From JAUSNA01 sp964511965 (GTDB taxonomy: Bacteria > Patescibacteriota > Microgenomatia > Levybacterales > GWA1-39-11): a stretch of 37,512 nt of DNA. The position numbers and the translations under genes are program-made. Below are positions 1 through 8,207 of the stretch, in pieces. The stretch's first letter is position 1, and every line of letters starts with the position of its first letter. The stretch spans positions 1-37,512 of the forward strand of contig CAZEGF010000013.1 in NCBI GenBank assembly GCA_964511965.1, in the 5' to 3' direction. The notes beneath the pieces are model-generated. The model ran no database searches and was not told the DNA's origin. It saw nothing but the letters and a program-made list of their open reading frames with translations.

Positions 1-371
1 GCAAATACTACATTCCATTGAGGGCAAGCAACTCCACTGTCGGTTCTATATTTGTAACATAGCCCGCCATTATTATCGCATTTAGGATCTTGAGGAACTT
101 TCTTCATGTATACGGTTGAGTTAACTTTCCACTCTTGACCAAATGGAAGCTGAGTTGGGTAGCATTTTGTATCGTTGTAGTAAAGATCAACAGCTGTTTT
201 TATCGACTGAAGGTCAGCGAGTCTTTGTGCATCTTGTCCTTTATTGATTTGAGCAATTGGATTTAAGGTTAGAAGAACTCCACCGATGAGGGTTGCGAGA
301 ATTGTTGCTGCAACGAGTACTTCAACAAGAGTAAAACCGGTTAATTGTTTTTGGGCAGTTTTTTTATTCAT
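1..371 (-). CDS. Type IV pilin-like / pseudopilin protein (3' end outside window)
   Basis: The first 123 residues are visible; the gene runs off the left edge. The N-terminus has a short basic leader ending in Gly, then FTLVEVLVAATILATLIGG, which is the prepilin-peptidase site and class III hydrophobic helix of type IV pilins and type II secretion pseudopilins, with the conserved Glu at mature position 5. The following part holds four Cys (around residues 72, 98, 104 and 114) and the QRLADLQSIKTAVDLYYND segment usual in CPR pilin-like proteins. The ATG overlaps the TGA of the upstream cupredoxin-like gene (ATGA, 368-371), so translation is probably coupled. Family assignment is firm; whether it is a major pilin or a minor pseudopilin cannot be said. 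Confidence 0.85.
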   Translation of the reverse strand, partial: MNKKTAQKQLTGFTLVEVLVAATILATLIGGVLLTLNPIAQINKGQDAQRLADLQSIKTAVDLYYNDTKCYPTQLPFGQEWKVNSTVYMKKVPQDPKCDNNGGLCYKYRTDSGVACPQWNVVF

Positions 372-922
372 TTAATAATAATGATTCCTGTCATCTGAGG
401 TTTTTCTTTGTTGCGGTATGTGTATGTTCCGGGAGCATTAAATCTAACCTCTTTCATGTCAGATGGTTCTAGTGTTCCTATATTTAATATCTTACTATTT
501 TCATCATTTGCTTCAATTGTTATTGCGTCTGCATCGATATTAAGAAATTCGATAAAACCCTCTTTTGGAATTGTGGCAACTGAAGGATTGAATCTTCTGG
601 AATTTACCATAATTGTCGTATTTACTATTGGAGGGATGGTTGGATATGGGGTATGAGTAGCCATATTTGTAGGAACTGTAGGGATATTATTAACTGTAGT
701 TGTGTTATTTTTACCTTTTCCAAATAGAACAATAATTGAAAGTATCAAAAATACAATAATACCGGCTACAAGAATACCCATTATCACTTTCTCGTTCTTG
801 TTCATAGATTTTTTAATATCACTTGATATAAGCTCTTTCTTAGCAGACCTTTCTCCGATAAACCCCTCTTGAGAATGGTCTTTGTGATTATGAGCATTGT
901 GTTCATGACGTCTTCTCAGCAT
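368..922 (-). CDS. Membrane-anchored cupredoxin-like protein without copper ligands
   Basis: 184 residues. A His-rich N-terminus (several His in residues 5-16) precedes one transmembrane segment (about 47-67), a Thr/Pro-rich linker and a C-terminal cupredoxin-like domain (about 105-184). The domain follows the usual pattern: FxP near the start, xNxDxxx, a PGTYTY turn and a terminal GIIIIK strand. The usual copper ligands are not there: the first His position reads AITIE, and the Y-x-C-x-x-H-P-x-M-x-G loop reads YRNKEKPQMTG, so Cys is Asn and His is Lys, with only Met kept. It probably acts as a structural extracellular domain, not in electron transfer. It is the first gene of a two-gene unit with the pilin-like gene. 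The domain call is by pattern only. Confidence 0.6.
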   Translation of the reverse strand: MLRRRHEHNAHNHKDHSQEGFIGERSAKKELISSDIKKSMNKNEKVIMGILVAGIIVFLILSIIVLFGKGKNNTTTVNNIPTVPTNMATHTPYPTIPPIVNTTIMVNSRRFNPSVATIPKEGFIEFLNIDADAITIEANDENSKILNIGTLEPSDMKEVRFNAPGTYTYRNKEKPQMTGIIIIK

Positions 923-971
923 ATATAAATTCCAAATACAGCACGCCCTTTTCAGGCTTAGCTACTCATTT

Positions 972-1001
972 AGTATATGTACGTTTTTTTTCCCTTGTCA
1001 A
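972..1001 (-). promoter_or_regulatory. Promoter of the cupredoxin-like/pilin pair
   Basis: Minus strand TTGACA (1001-996), 18-bp spacer with an A-tract, TATACT (977-972). The predicted start of transcription is about 40 nt ahead of the ATG at 922. Confidence 0.7.
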
Positions 1002-1260
1002 GCCCACAAATTAGGCGCAGTGTCGGTATCTTTGATAGGCGGTGCAAGCCCATATTTTGTTCAAAATAGTAAAAAACAACCTACTTCAAACCCATTATAA
1101 ATATCAACAATAGTATCTTTCTATATCGTTAGGTACACTAACCTAACAGTAATGTTGTAGTTTGCAATATTGACACAGCTTTAATTACTTTGTTAATGTG
1201 GGATATACCCTTATTTTTCCTTTCAGGTTATTTTCAGGAAAAGCATTGTAGTCTTAAAAT
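1002..1260. other. Intergenic region with an inverted repeat and weak promoter signal
   Basis: No gene is seen between the divergent transcription units. A perfect 7-bp inverted repeat GTTAGGT / ACCTAAC with a 6-nt centre lies at 1128-1147 and could be an operator or hairpin. A TTGACA at 1170-1175 could be the -35 box for the plus-strand gene at 1261, but no good -10 follows at 16-18 bp (TTAATG at 1193-1198), so this promoter is doubtful. Confidence 0.35.
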
Positions 1261-3429
1261 ATGAATAAATCTGCGTTGTCATTAGTATCATCAGTTGCCA
1301 CAATTCTCACGGCGACAATTTTTCTATTATTTCCTTTATTCTTTCTCACCATTACAACTGATTTCTTCACATTCCCAAAACAAATTCTTATTGTAATTGG
1401 ATCACTACTTTTACTTGTACTGTGGGGAATTAAAGTAGTTATTGAAAGAAAGATAACTTTTCTATTAAATCCTTTGAATTTGCCTATAGCTCTGTTTGCA
1501 ATAGTTCTTATTCTTTCGACATTTTTCTCTCTTTCTTCTCAGGATTCTATCATTCAATCTGTTCCGGTAATTCTTCTTTGTGTTCTCTTTGTAACAACTA
1601 CCAATTTCATATCAGAAAAATCATCTTTTAGTATTGTTGTAACTTCTCTTATAATAGGTAGCGCTCTTTCTACAATTCTTAGCATATGTTCATTCTTCAA
1701 TATTTACCTACTTCCTTTTGAGGCTGTTAAAAATCAAGGCTTTAATACACATGGATCACCGGTTCAATACGCAGCATATCTTGTCCCACTTTTGGTTCTT
1801 TGTGTTGCATCTCTCATTGATATTGTCAAAAAAGGAAAATTAAAATCAATTTTTAAAGATTACTCATACATCCTTCAATTGGTTTCTGCAATTATTTTTG
1901 CTATTGGTCTTGGGATAGTTCTACTGCAAATTATTAAAGCTCCACAAAAACCAATCCTTCTTCCTTTCAACCACGGTTTTCAGGTAGCATTTGCAACAAT
2001 TAGTCAAGACGCTCCACAACGGCTTGCACAATCACTCCTTCTTGGTAGTGGTTATGGAACATTTTCAACCGACTTTACAAGATATATTGCTCCATCGTTT
2101 AACAATCTTTCCTTTTGGAATTTAACCTTTGCTTTCTCTTCTTCTTATATATTAGAGCTTATAGCAACAACCGGAATTCTTGGTATCTTTGCATTCGCTT
2201 TTATTTTCCTTAACTTTTTAAGAAGCAAGGCAGCTCCAACAAACCCATTATTTTTGTCAACTCTAAGCGCCTTTATCTTGACACTTCTTATACCCTTCTC
2301 TTTCTCTTTGGTATTTCTACTATTCGCACTTTTGAGCTTATTTGTATGCTACCGCACTCTTGCTAAAGCAAAGGGATTTGATGTTATCACGCTCAATTTA
2401 GTGACTCTTAAGCAGGGACTTATTTCAGTTACCGAAGAGGGAGCAAAAAGAAACAAAGAAAATCTACTTCTACCATCTATAGTATTAGCATTAACCCTTA
2501 TTATCTCTGTATTTGTTCTGTTCTATCTTACCGGAACAGGTTCTACAGCACGAAAAGGATATCTTGCTCTTATTAGCTCGGATATCAAATTTGCGAAGTC
2601 ATTCTCGCAAGAAGCCTTAAGATCAGGAACCCAGACATACAACCTTGAAACTCAAGCTATCAATGAATATCCATATAGAAGCGACTACTACAGACTTTTC
2701 TCACAAATTAATATTGCGCTTGCTGCCAATTTAGTTACAGCACAACAAGGCAGAACCCCTTCTCAGGATGTCCAACAAAATATCATTGCACTTCTTCAAC
2801 AGAGCATAAATAGTGCAAGACAAGCTGTTACTTTAGCTCCACTTTCTTCTGTGAATTGGCAGAATTTAGGTCAAATTTATAGAAACCTTATCGGTGTAGG
2901 TCAAAATGCTGATCAATTTGCTATAGCTTCTTACAATCAAGCAACAACTCTAAATCCTTCAAATCCGGGACTGAGAATCGAACTTGGAGGTATTTATTAT
3001 CAGCTAAAACAATGGGATCTTGCCCAAAATCAGTTCAATATTGCTCAACAATTAAAGAATGACTATCCAAATGCATACTATAACTTGGGACATGTATTTG
3101 AAGAAAAAGGTGACCTCCAAAATGCTTTGACTCAGTACAAACTGGTAGCACAACTCGTAGCTAATGACAAACCAAATTTGGATAAGATTAATGCTGAAAT
3201 AAATGCTTTACAAGAGAAAATTGGTAAGGAACAAGCAGCGAATGCCCAAACAAAAGAACCTACAACCGACAATACCCCACTTGGAGTCAACAAACCTCAA
3301 AATGAATTCCCGCCAAAAGATCCTAAAGAAACAATTCCTGCTCCTCCAAAAGGAGTCGTAACTCCAAAGCCAACGGCAACAACTACTCCTGCTCCAACCC
3401 AAGCGGTAAGCCCAACACCTACAAATTAG
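1261..3429 (+). CDS. O-antigen ligase-like membrane protein with C-terminal TPR repeats
   Basis: 722 residues. The first ~370 residues hold about ten hydrophobic helices. The segment ILELIATTGILGIFAF (around residues 300-315) matches the conserved region of Wzy/WaaL polymerase-ligases. A further helix lies near 405-425. After it come TPR-type helix pairs (about 505-650), including AYYNLGHVFEEKGDLQNALTQY, and a low-complexity Pro/Thr/Lys tail. Wzy_C plus TPR architecture is known for bacterial glycan ligases and polymerases. The substrate is not known; the glycosyltransferase genes at 9545-13850 suggest a surface glycan. No clear Shine-Dalgarno sequence precedes the ATG. Confidence 0.7.
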   Translation: MNKSALSLVSSVATILTATIFLLFPLFFLTITTDFFTFPKQILIVIGSLLLLVLWGIKVVIERKITFLLNPLNLPIALFAIVLILSTFFSLSSQDSIIQSVPVILLCVLFVTTTNFISEKSSFSIVVTSLIIGSALSTILSICSFFNIYLLPFEAVKNQGFNTHGSPVQYAAYLVPLLVLCVASLIDIVKKGKLKSIFKDYSYILQLVSAIIFAIGLGIVLLQIIKAPQKPILLPFNHGFQVAFATISQDAPQRLAQSLLLGSGYGTFSTDFTRYIAPSFNNLSFWNLTFAFSSSYILELIATTGILGIFAFAFIFLNFLRSKAAPTNPLFLSTLSAFILTLLIPFSFSLVFLLFALLSLFVCYRTLAKAKGFDVITLNLVTLKQGLISVTEEGAKRNKENLLLPSIVLALTLIISVFVLFYLTGTGSTARKGYLALISSDIKFAKSFSQEALRSGTQTYNLETQAINEYPYRSDYYRLFSQINIALAANLVTAQQGRTPSQDVQQNIIALLQQSINSARQAVTLAPLSSVNWQNLGQIYRNLIGVGQNADQFAIASYNQATTLNPSNPGLRIELGGIYYQLKQWDLAQNQFNIAQQLKNDYPNAYYNLGHVFEEKGDLQNALTQYKLVAQLVANDKPNLDKINAEINALQEKIGKEQAANAQTKEPTTDNTPLGVNKPQNEFPPKDPKETIPAPPKGVVTPKPTATTTPAPTQAVSPTPTN

Positions 3430-3434
3430 TAGAC

Positions 3435-3900
3435 AAAAGTCAGAAGCTATAAGTCAGAAAGCCGATTAACGAAGTTTAGTTTTATTTATTAAACCATTAA
3501 GAAGTTTTCCTGTTTCATTTACTAGATACATTAAATCTTCAAACAGGTCTTCATCTAAATATCCGATGTCTTTTGCTATTTGTAACTGATTTTCAACCTC
3601 TGAAAGTGAACCATATGCCATAAAATAAAACTGTATTTTCTCTTTGCTACTTCTTCTAGAAAATCCTTCAGCAATGTTTGATGTTATTGAGACAGCCGCT
3701 CTTCTAAGTTGATTTGTCAGTCCAAACAGTTCGGATTTAGGAAAACTCTGAGTTACTTTATATATTTCTAGCACCACAAGGTGTCCCTTTTGCCATACGA
3801 ATAAATCTTTAAAACTATGAATTGTGCTCATTTATTAAGCTTAACACGGAGAATTTAAGGTCTCAATCTGTCTTATGGCTTATAACTTTTGACTTCTTTC
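3435..3900. repeat. Repeat-bounded four-helix-bundle unit A
   Basis: Left arm 3435-3461 and right arm 3871-3900 are imperfect inverted copies of each other: read outward-in they share AAGTCA.AAG.TATAAG.CA (about 17 of 20 positions). They enclose only the four-helix-bundle gene at 3466-3831. Three other four-helix-bundle genes in this window have the same layout with other arm sequences. Confidence 0.5.
3466..3831 (-). CDS. Four-helix bundle protein (S23/IVP family)
   Basis: 121 residues, complete. The pattern F.DL.VWQKGH near the start, LRRAAVSITSNIAEGFSRRSSKEKIQFYFMAYGSLSEVENQL in the middle (given by parts: residues 42-60 and 61-83) and a helical end are typical of the TIGR02436 four-helix bundle family, whose founders are coded inside 23S rRNA intervening sequences and which is related to the Avd protein of diversity-generating retroelements. 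The biochemical role is unknown. It stands alone between converging flanks and inside a pair of inverted repeats. It is the intact counterpart of the broken copies at 5156 and 21536. Confidence 0.85.
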   Translation of the reverse strand: MSTIHSFKDLFVWQKGHLVVLEIYKVTQSFPKSELFGLTNQLRRAAVSITSNIAEGFSRRSSKEKIQFYFMAYGSLSEVENQLQIAKDIGYLDEDLFEDLMYLVNETGKLLNGLINKTKLR

Positions 3901-3907
3901 TTTTCTT

Positions 3908-5083
3908 CTAGTGAAGAAAAGAAAGCGGATCGTAGAAAGATCCTCCGCTTCTGACTTCAAAATGAAGGTGTGGTCCTGTAGTTCTTCCGGTCATTCCAAC
4001 CCATCCGACCACAGTCCCCCCTGCAACCACTCTTTGTCCTGGTCCGACATTGAGCCCGCTCATATGAGCATACATGGTCTGGTAACCATTGTCTCCTGAA
4101 ATTATGACGTGTGTACCGTATCCGTAGTTCCATCCACCGGCAATTGCCTCGCTAACAGTTCCGGTTATAGCTGCAACAACTGGAGTCCCGATAGGTGCCC
4201 CCAGATCTACCCCTTGGTGATACCAACTGAAGTATTGGTTCATAGTTCCATGTATTGGCCAAGCAAACCCTGCTCCCGACACAGCTGAGGATCCTACAGG
4301 TATATAGGTCTGACGTGCAATATAAGTTGGTGCAGATCGTGGTGGAACCCCATCCGGAACAATGAGAGTCTGTCCTACGACAAGTGAAAATGTCTGTGGA
4401 TCTGCAAAGTCATTAAATGGAAAATCAACTATTGCCTGAGCATTTGAACTATATTTCTTTGCTATCGTGTAAATTGTATCCCCTGATGCAACTTTGTGTG
4501 CTACTCCACTAACAGGTAGAATTTGTAAGGTGTCTCCTACTGTTATATCATCATTATTGAGGTCATTTTGCCACCTAACAGTATCTTCCGAGATGCCAAA
4601 TTTTTTGGCAATTCCGGACAATGTGTCTCCTTTTTGTACCGTATAGGTTATAATTTCGGATCTTGGTTTATCAGAAAGTTGAGTATGAAAAACATCTTGG
4701 GGAGCAAGACTTTGCTTTTGTTCTGAGATGTCTTGAGCAAAAGAAAGAAGGTTTTTATCCTTTGAAAATGGATTTTGATCAGTAATAAATGGTGATATAA
4801 GTACGCCAAATGATAAAACTCCCATTGCAGCAACGTGAAGAAAAAATCTATTCCGCTTCCCTCTTTTAATCAAAATTGACTTAACTACTACGTTTTTGTT
4901 CTTTTCAAAGATATTTGAAAAGAACATTACTTTGTCTTTAGTGTAGGTAGAAAGAAAAAAAAGAAAGCTTCCAAACTCACTTTTGAGGTAAGAAAGTGCC
5001 TTTGTAATATTTCTGAAAAAAGAAGGTTTTTTAAATCCAGTATGCACTTTACCCACTGGTGAGCCCATCTTATGTCGATTCAT
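3908..5083 (-). CDS. LysM-domain M23 family peptidoglycan endopeptidase
   Basis: 391 residues. A basic cytoplasmic N-terminus (1-79), one transmembrane helix (about 80-100), two LysM domains (about 146-190 with YTVQKGDTLSGIAKKFGI, and 195-244 with HKVASGDTIYTIAKKY) and a C-terminal M23 (LytM) domain (about 280-390). The zinc and catalytic residues are present: H289 and D293 in HQGVDLGAP, H340 in YAHMS, H372 and H374 in GPHLHFEV. It should bind and cut peptidoglycan cross-links outside the membrane. The start at 5083 is supported by an extended -10 (TGGTACACT) only 9 nt upstream. Confidence 0.92.
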   Translation of the reverse strand: MNRHKMGSPVGKVHTGFKKPSFFRNITKALSYLKSEFGSFLFFLSTYTKDKVMFFSNIFEKNKNVVVKSILIKRGKRNRFFLHVAAMGVLSFGVLISPFITDQNPFSKDKNLLSFAQDISEQKQSLAPQDVFHTQLSDKPRSEIITYTVQKGDTLSGIAKKFGISEDTVRWQNDLNNDDITVGDTLQILPVSGVAHKVASGDTIYTIAKKYSSNAQAIVDFPFNDFADPQTFSLVVGQTLIVPDGVPPRSAPTYIARQTYIPVGSSAVSGAGFAWPIHGTMNQYFSWYHQGVDLGAPIGTPVVAAITGTVSEAIAGGWNYGYGTHVIISGDNGYQTMYAHMSGLNVGPGQRVVAGGTVVGWVGMTGRTTGPHLHFEVRSGGSFYDPLSFLH

Positions 5084-5092
5084 GGAAGTCTA

Positions 5093-5121
5093 AGTGTACC
5101 AGAATTGATGATTTGAAGCAA
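5093..5121 (-). promoter_or_regulatory. Promoter of the LysM/M23 gene
   Basis: Extended -10 TGG-TACACT with TACACT at 5098-5093, 17-bp spacer, weak -35 TTGCTT (5121-5116). The -10 ends 9 nt before the ATG, so the leader would be only 2-4 nt. Confidence 0.5.
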
Positions 5122-5130
5122 ATCTCAACA

Positions 5131-5560
5131 GGAATTAGTAATTAGTAAATAGTAATCAGGAAGGATTTGGATAAGCAAGCTTGTTTAACATTTTAATAAT
5201 TTCTAACAAGTCAGCTTCGGCCTCAGTGAATTCTTTATGAAAAACAAATTTCAGCTATTTTGCAATATGTAATTGTGTCTCGATCTCTAATGCTGAGCCA
5301 TATGCTATCAAATAAAATTGTTGTTTTTCCCTATAAGATCTTCTCCCAAATCCTTCTGCTATTAGATGAAATCGAAATTCCCGCTCTTTTAAGTTGAGCA
5401 GATAGAATATACGTTTCATTCGTTGGAAATTTTGAGGTTAATGCGTAAACTAACTTATTGAGGTTTATGGACTTCTGCCAAACTATCAAATCTGTGTAGG
5501 AAAGCACTTTTTCTTTCATGTCTTTCCCGCCTAGTTACTAGTTACTATTCCCTATTTCCT
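5131..5560. repeat. Repeat-bounded four-helix-bundle unit B
   Basis: Left arm 5131-5164 (AGTAATTAGTAAATAGTAAT-type words) and right arm 5525-5560 are imperfect inverted copies, sharing AGTAA.TAGTAA followed by AGG (about 16 of 21 positions). Between them lies only the decayed four-helix-bundle gene 5156-5519. Confidence 0.5.
5156..5519 (-). pseudogene. Broken four-helix bundle protein gene
   Basis: The reading frame starts MKEKVLSYTDLIVWQKSINL at 5519 and follows the family up to ISISSN. It then jumps frame near 5370 (two bases missing against the expected SSNIAEG). The other frame continues IAEGFGRRSYREKQQFYLIA and SALEIETQLHIAK, meets an in-frame TAG, and goes on to a TGA at 5158-5156. One frameshift plus one nonsense codon make this a clear pseudogene of the family intact at 3466-3831. 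Confidence 0.8.
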
Positions 5561-5564
5561 ATAT

Positions 5565-6782
5565 TTATTCTTTACCTAATCCGTTGAGGAAGTCTTCGTT
5601 AGTATCGGTTTGTGAAAGTCTTTCAGTAAGAATCTGTGTACGCTCATCAGGTCCCAAAACATCCATCATCCTTCTCATGGTTACAATCTTCTTGTAGTCT
5701 TTTTCGGACAAAAGTAGCTCTTCTTTCCTCGTACCTGACCTTTCAATATTAATAGATGGGAATATCCGGCGTTCCGCAAGTCTTCTATCCAAGTGAAGTT
5801 CCATGTTTCCGGTTCCCTTAAATTCTTCGTAAATAAGATCATCCATGCGGCTTCCGGTATCAACCAATGCTGTTCCAATAACTGTCAAAGAACCACCCTC
5901 TTCACATTTTCTTGCTGCTCCGAAGAATCTTTTTGCAGGCCAGAGAGCTGCAGGATCAAATCCTCCTGTTAATGTTCTTCCTGAAGGTTCTATTGAGAGA
6001 TTGTAGGCACGAGCAAGACGAGTGATGGAATCAAGGAGAATAACAACATCTGCTCCACCCTCAACCAGTCTTTTTGCTCGGTCAAGCGCAATTTCTGCTG
6101 CATTGGTTTGCGCTTCAGGTGGTTCGTCAAAATTTGAGGCTACAACTTCCCCTTTTACAGATCTTGAGATATCTGTTACCTCTTCAGGTCGCTCACCAAT
6201 AAGACAGGCCATTAGGTGAACTTTAGGGAAATTCTCTGCAATACCGGCTGCCAAATCTTTCAATATGGTGGTTTTTCCGGCTTTTGGTGGGGATACAATC
6301 ATTCCTCTTTGTCCAAACCCTATTGGGCTTACTATATCTATGATCCTGGTTGATAAGGGGGTTTTACCGGTTGAAAGAACTAATTGCTTGATTGGATAAA
6401 TAGGTGTGAGATCTTCAAAATAGACTCTTTTAACACCTTCTGCAGCTACATTTCCGTTGATTTTTTCAATCTTAAGAAGACCATAATATCTTTCATTGTC
6501 CTTTGGTGGTCTGCCTAGACCCTCAACAAAATCTCCATTTCGAAGCCAAAAACGTCTGATCTGGGAAGATGAAATATAAATATCTTTCTCTGAAGGTCTA
6601 AATTTCGGACGTAAAAAACCATGTCCCTCAGGCTTGATATCAAGGATTCCTGCCACAACTTCCGTTGCCTGATCACCTCGTGGACGGCCATATTCTCCTC
6701 TATCTTCAACCACAGGAGCGGCTTCCACAGGCTGTTGCTGTGATTCATCAATGTCTTCTTGAGATTTCTTTATCGGGCTCAT
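5565..6782 (-). CDS. rho: Transcription termination factor Rho
   Basis: 405 residues. Hexameric RNA-dependent ATPase that ends transcription. An acidic N-terminal tail (1-40) is followed by the cold-shock-like RNA-binding domain (about 42-118, GFLRPKF, DIYIS, RRFWLRNGD) and the RecA-type ATPase with P-loop SPPKAGKTT (164-172), Walker B VVILLDSITRLARAYN and the Q/R-loop region. The usual N-terminal helical domain is short or missing, as in many small-genome bacteria. It has its own promoter at 6861-6889 with a leader of about 70 nt, unusually long for this window and possibly used for autoregulation. Confidence 0.97.
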   Translation of the reverse strand: MSPIKKSQEDIDESQQQPVEAAPVVEDRGEYGRPRGDQATEVVAGILDIKPEGHGFLRPKFRPSEKDIYISSSQIRRFWLRNGDFVEGLGRPPKDNERYYGLLKIEKINGNVAAEGVKRVYFEDLTPIYPIKQLVLSTGKTPLSTRIIDIVSPIGFGQRGMIVSPPKAGKTTILKDLAAGIAENFPKVHLMACLIGERPEEVTDISRSVKGEVVASNFDEPPEAQTNAAEIALDRAKRLVEGGADVVILLDSITRLARAYNLSIEPSGRTLTGGFDPAALWPAKRFFGAARKCEEGGSLTVIGTALVDTGSRMDDLIYEEFKGTGNMELHLDRRLAERRIFPSINIERSGTRKEELLLSEKDYKKIVTMRRMMDVLGPDERTQILTERLSQTDTNEDFLNGLGKE

Positions 6783-6860
6783 ACGTTCTTATACTGAGGC
6801 TTACTTGACTGGAAAAAATAACGAAGCGGAAAAATTAATATTTAACCGAACGTTAGCTTT

Positions 6861-6889
6861 ATTAAACCATGGCTAGGTTCAATAGTCAA
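6861..6889 (-). promoter_or_regulatory. Promoter of rho
   Basis: TTGACT (6889-6884), 17-bp spacer, TTTAAT (6866-6861) on the minus strand. A second possible -10 (TATAAG), about 5 nt before the ATG, could give a leaderless transcript. Confidence 0.6.
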
Positions 6890-6900
6890 TAGGCACAAAT

Positions 6901-7012
6901 AGGAAAATAGTAATTAGTGATTAGTAATCAGGGTAAGGAATATCTTATAATATTATATCATTTAACTTGACTATAGGACAAACTAATCTCTAATTACTGC
7001 TTACGATTTCCT
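6901..7012. repeat. Empty (solo) inverted-repeat unit
   Basis: Left arm from 6901 and right arm 6983-7012 are inverted copies: AGGAAA, a 5-6 nt length difference, then AGTAATTAG.GATTAG (15 of 16). The 50-nt centre is AT-rich and has no gene. The words match those around the four-helix-bundle pseudogene at 5156-5519. Confidence 0.5.
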
Positions 7013-7033
7013 AGGTATCATATCCCATAGCAC

Positions 7034-7062
7034 TTGACAAACCACACTCTCTCTGTTACAAT
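7034..7062 (+). promoter_or_regulatory. Promoter of the DUF11 surface protein
   Basis: TTGACA (7034-7039), 17-bp spacer, extended -10 TGT-TACAAT (TACAAT 7057-7062). Predicted transcription start near 7069, ATG at 7075, no Shine-Dalgarno: a nearly leaderless mRNA. Confidence 0.75.
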
Positions 7063-7074
7063 CCCAAAATCAAT

Positions 7075-7773
7075 ATGAATTTTAAGAAATTGATCGCAAC
7101 ATCTTTAGTTACAGCTGCTTTTCTTGCTACTGCAGGAAGCGCTATTGCTGATGGTACCGGATATGGTACAAGTAACTGCCAAGTTATTTACGGTGGAGGC
7201 CAAGTTTGTCCTACCACATTACAATTCTCAATAGATAAGAAAGTACTTGCGCCTACAAAAGGTGGGTCATTTGTTGACAACTTAGGATTTAATGATGCTA
7301 AATTCCAACCAGGAGACCAGGTTTCATTTAAAATCACTCTTAAAAATACTGGAGACAAGACTATTGATCAAATAACGGTTGTTGATACTCTCCCTGCATA
7401 CCTTACATTTACATCAGGACCTGGTGTTTATGATGCAACATCAAGAACTATTACTTATATTATTAAAAACCTTGCCTCTGGCCAATCAAATGACCAAACA
7501 GTCGTTGCAACAATTGCTAATGTTGACTCTTTACCAAAAGATCAAGGAGTAATGTGTCTTACAAATAATGTTAAAGGAAATGACAACCAAAGTGACGTTG
7601 CAAACGATAGTTCAACTTTTTGTATCCAAAAAGAGGCTATGACTCCTAAAGTATTTACAACTATTCCACCTAAATCTATTCCAAATACTGGACCTGAGAT
7701 GTTACCTTTGCTTGGGCTTATCCCAGCTGGTATCGCAGGATTTACACTTCGAAAGAAATCAAAACTCGGCTAA
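7075..7773 (+). CDS. Secreted DUF11-domain surface protein with IPNTG-type anchor
   Basis: 232 residues. A Sec signal peptide (about 1-25, ending near SAIADG) is followed by a short Cys-containing segment and one DUF11-like beta-sandwich domain (about 55-150: KITLKNTGDKTIDQITVVD, LPAYLTF, ITYIIKNL). The C-terminus reads IPNTGPE, then a hydrophobic stretch (about 206-224) and a basic tail RKKSKLG. This is a sortase-type sorting signal with Ile in place of Leu. The protein should be exported and either covalently anchored or held by the C-terminal helix. The gene is monocistronic, with a strong promoter and almost no leader. Confidence 0.85.
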   Translation: MNFKKLIATSLVTAAFLATAGSAIADGTGYGTSNCQVIYGGGQVCPTTLQFSIDKKVLAPTKGGSFVDNLGFNDAKFQPGDQVSFKITLKNTGDKTIDQITVVDTLPAYLTFTSGPGVYDATSRTITYIIKNLASGQSNDQTVVATIANVDSLPKDQGVMCLTNNVKGNDNQSDVANDSSTFCIQKEAMTPKVFTTIPPKSIPNTGPEMLPLLGLIPAGIAGFTLRKKSKLG

Positions 7774-7870
7774 ACGCCCACCGTTGCGCTTGAGGTTAGA
7801 GAAGGCAGCTTTCATAAATTCTCCCCAACAAATTACCAAAAAAGCTTTCTTCCCTGACTTTACAGTTAGG

Positions 7871-8163
7871 AAAGTAGTAACGTGGCAGACTATCCATTAG
7901 CTGGATAACTTTGCACCTCTACTACTTTGTTCTTTAACAATTGGTATACAGAAATTATTTTCCGGTTAACACTTCGGTGTCGGATTGAGCGTTCCGTTGG
8001 CATGAAAGCTGCACAATGGGCCGCTCAACCCGGCACTGTAAGTAGAAAGCCGGAGACACAACACAAAGGAGTTCATATTGGAGGCTCGATCTCCGCCCTC
8101 ATTCATCTGAGACAACCGAAAGGTTGGGCTCAAAAGGATGGAAGCGGTATCGTCCGCCTCCAT
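7871..8163 (+). ncRNA. Large structured RNA / leader of unknown class
   Basis: The stretch 7774-8207 has no convincing gene but a dense run of stems. They are AAAGTAGTA/TACTACTTT (7871-7879 with 7920-7928) enclosing TATCCA/TGGATA (7891-7907); ACAC-TTCG-GTGT (7969-7980); TTGAGCG/CGCTCAA (7985-7991 with 8022-8028); CCGGC/GCCGG (8030-8053); CAACC-GAAA-GGTTG (8113-8126); and ATGGA/TCCAT with GCGG/CCGC (8138-8163). UUCG and GAAA tetraloops support RNA function. It ends just upstream of the GGAGG of the TTG-start gene at 8208, so it may be a regulatory leader. The segment CTGTAA...AAGCCGGAGAC (8034-8058) faintly recalls the 3' core of cobalamin riboswitches, but I cannot match the rest. The part 7774-7870 shows little beyond a weak hairpin near 7848-7875. 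Confidence 0.5.
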
Positions 8164-8207
8164 TCTTCCTCTAAGACCGGAATTCAGTTCCATGGAGGAA
8201 CGCTACT

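Noticed and set aside
1170..1198. Promoter for the gene at 1261
   Set aside because: TTGACA is good, but no acceptable -10 follows at 16-18 bp; kept only as a remark in the intergenic entry.
8034..8058. Cobalamin riboswitch
   Set aside because: CTGTAA and AAGCCGGAGAC recall its 3' core, but the other conserved boxes could not be placed, so I call the RNA unclassified.
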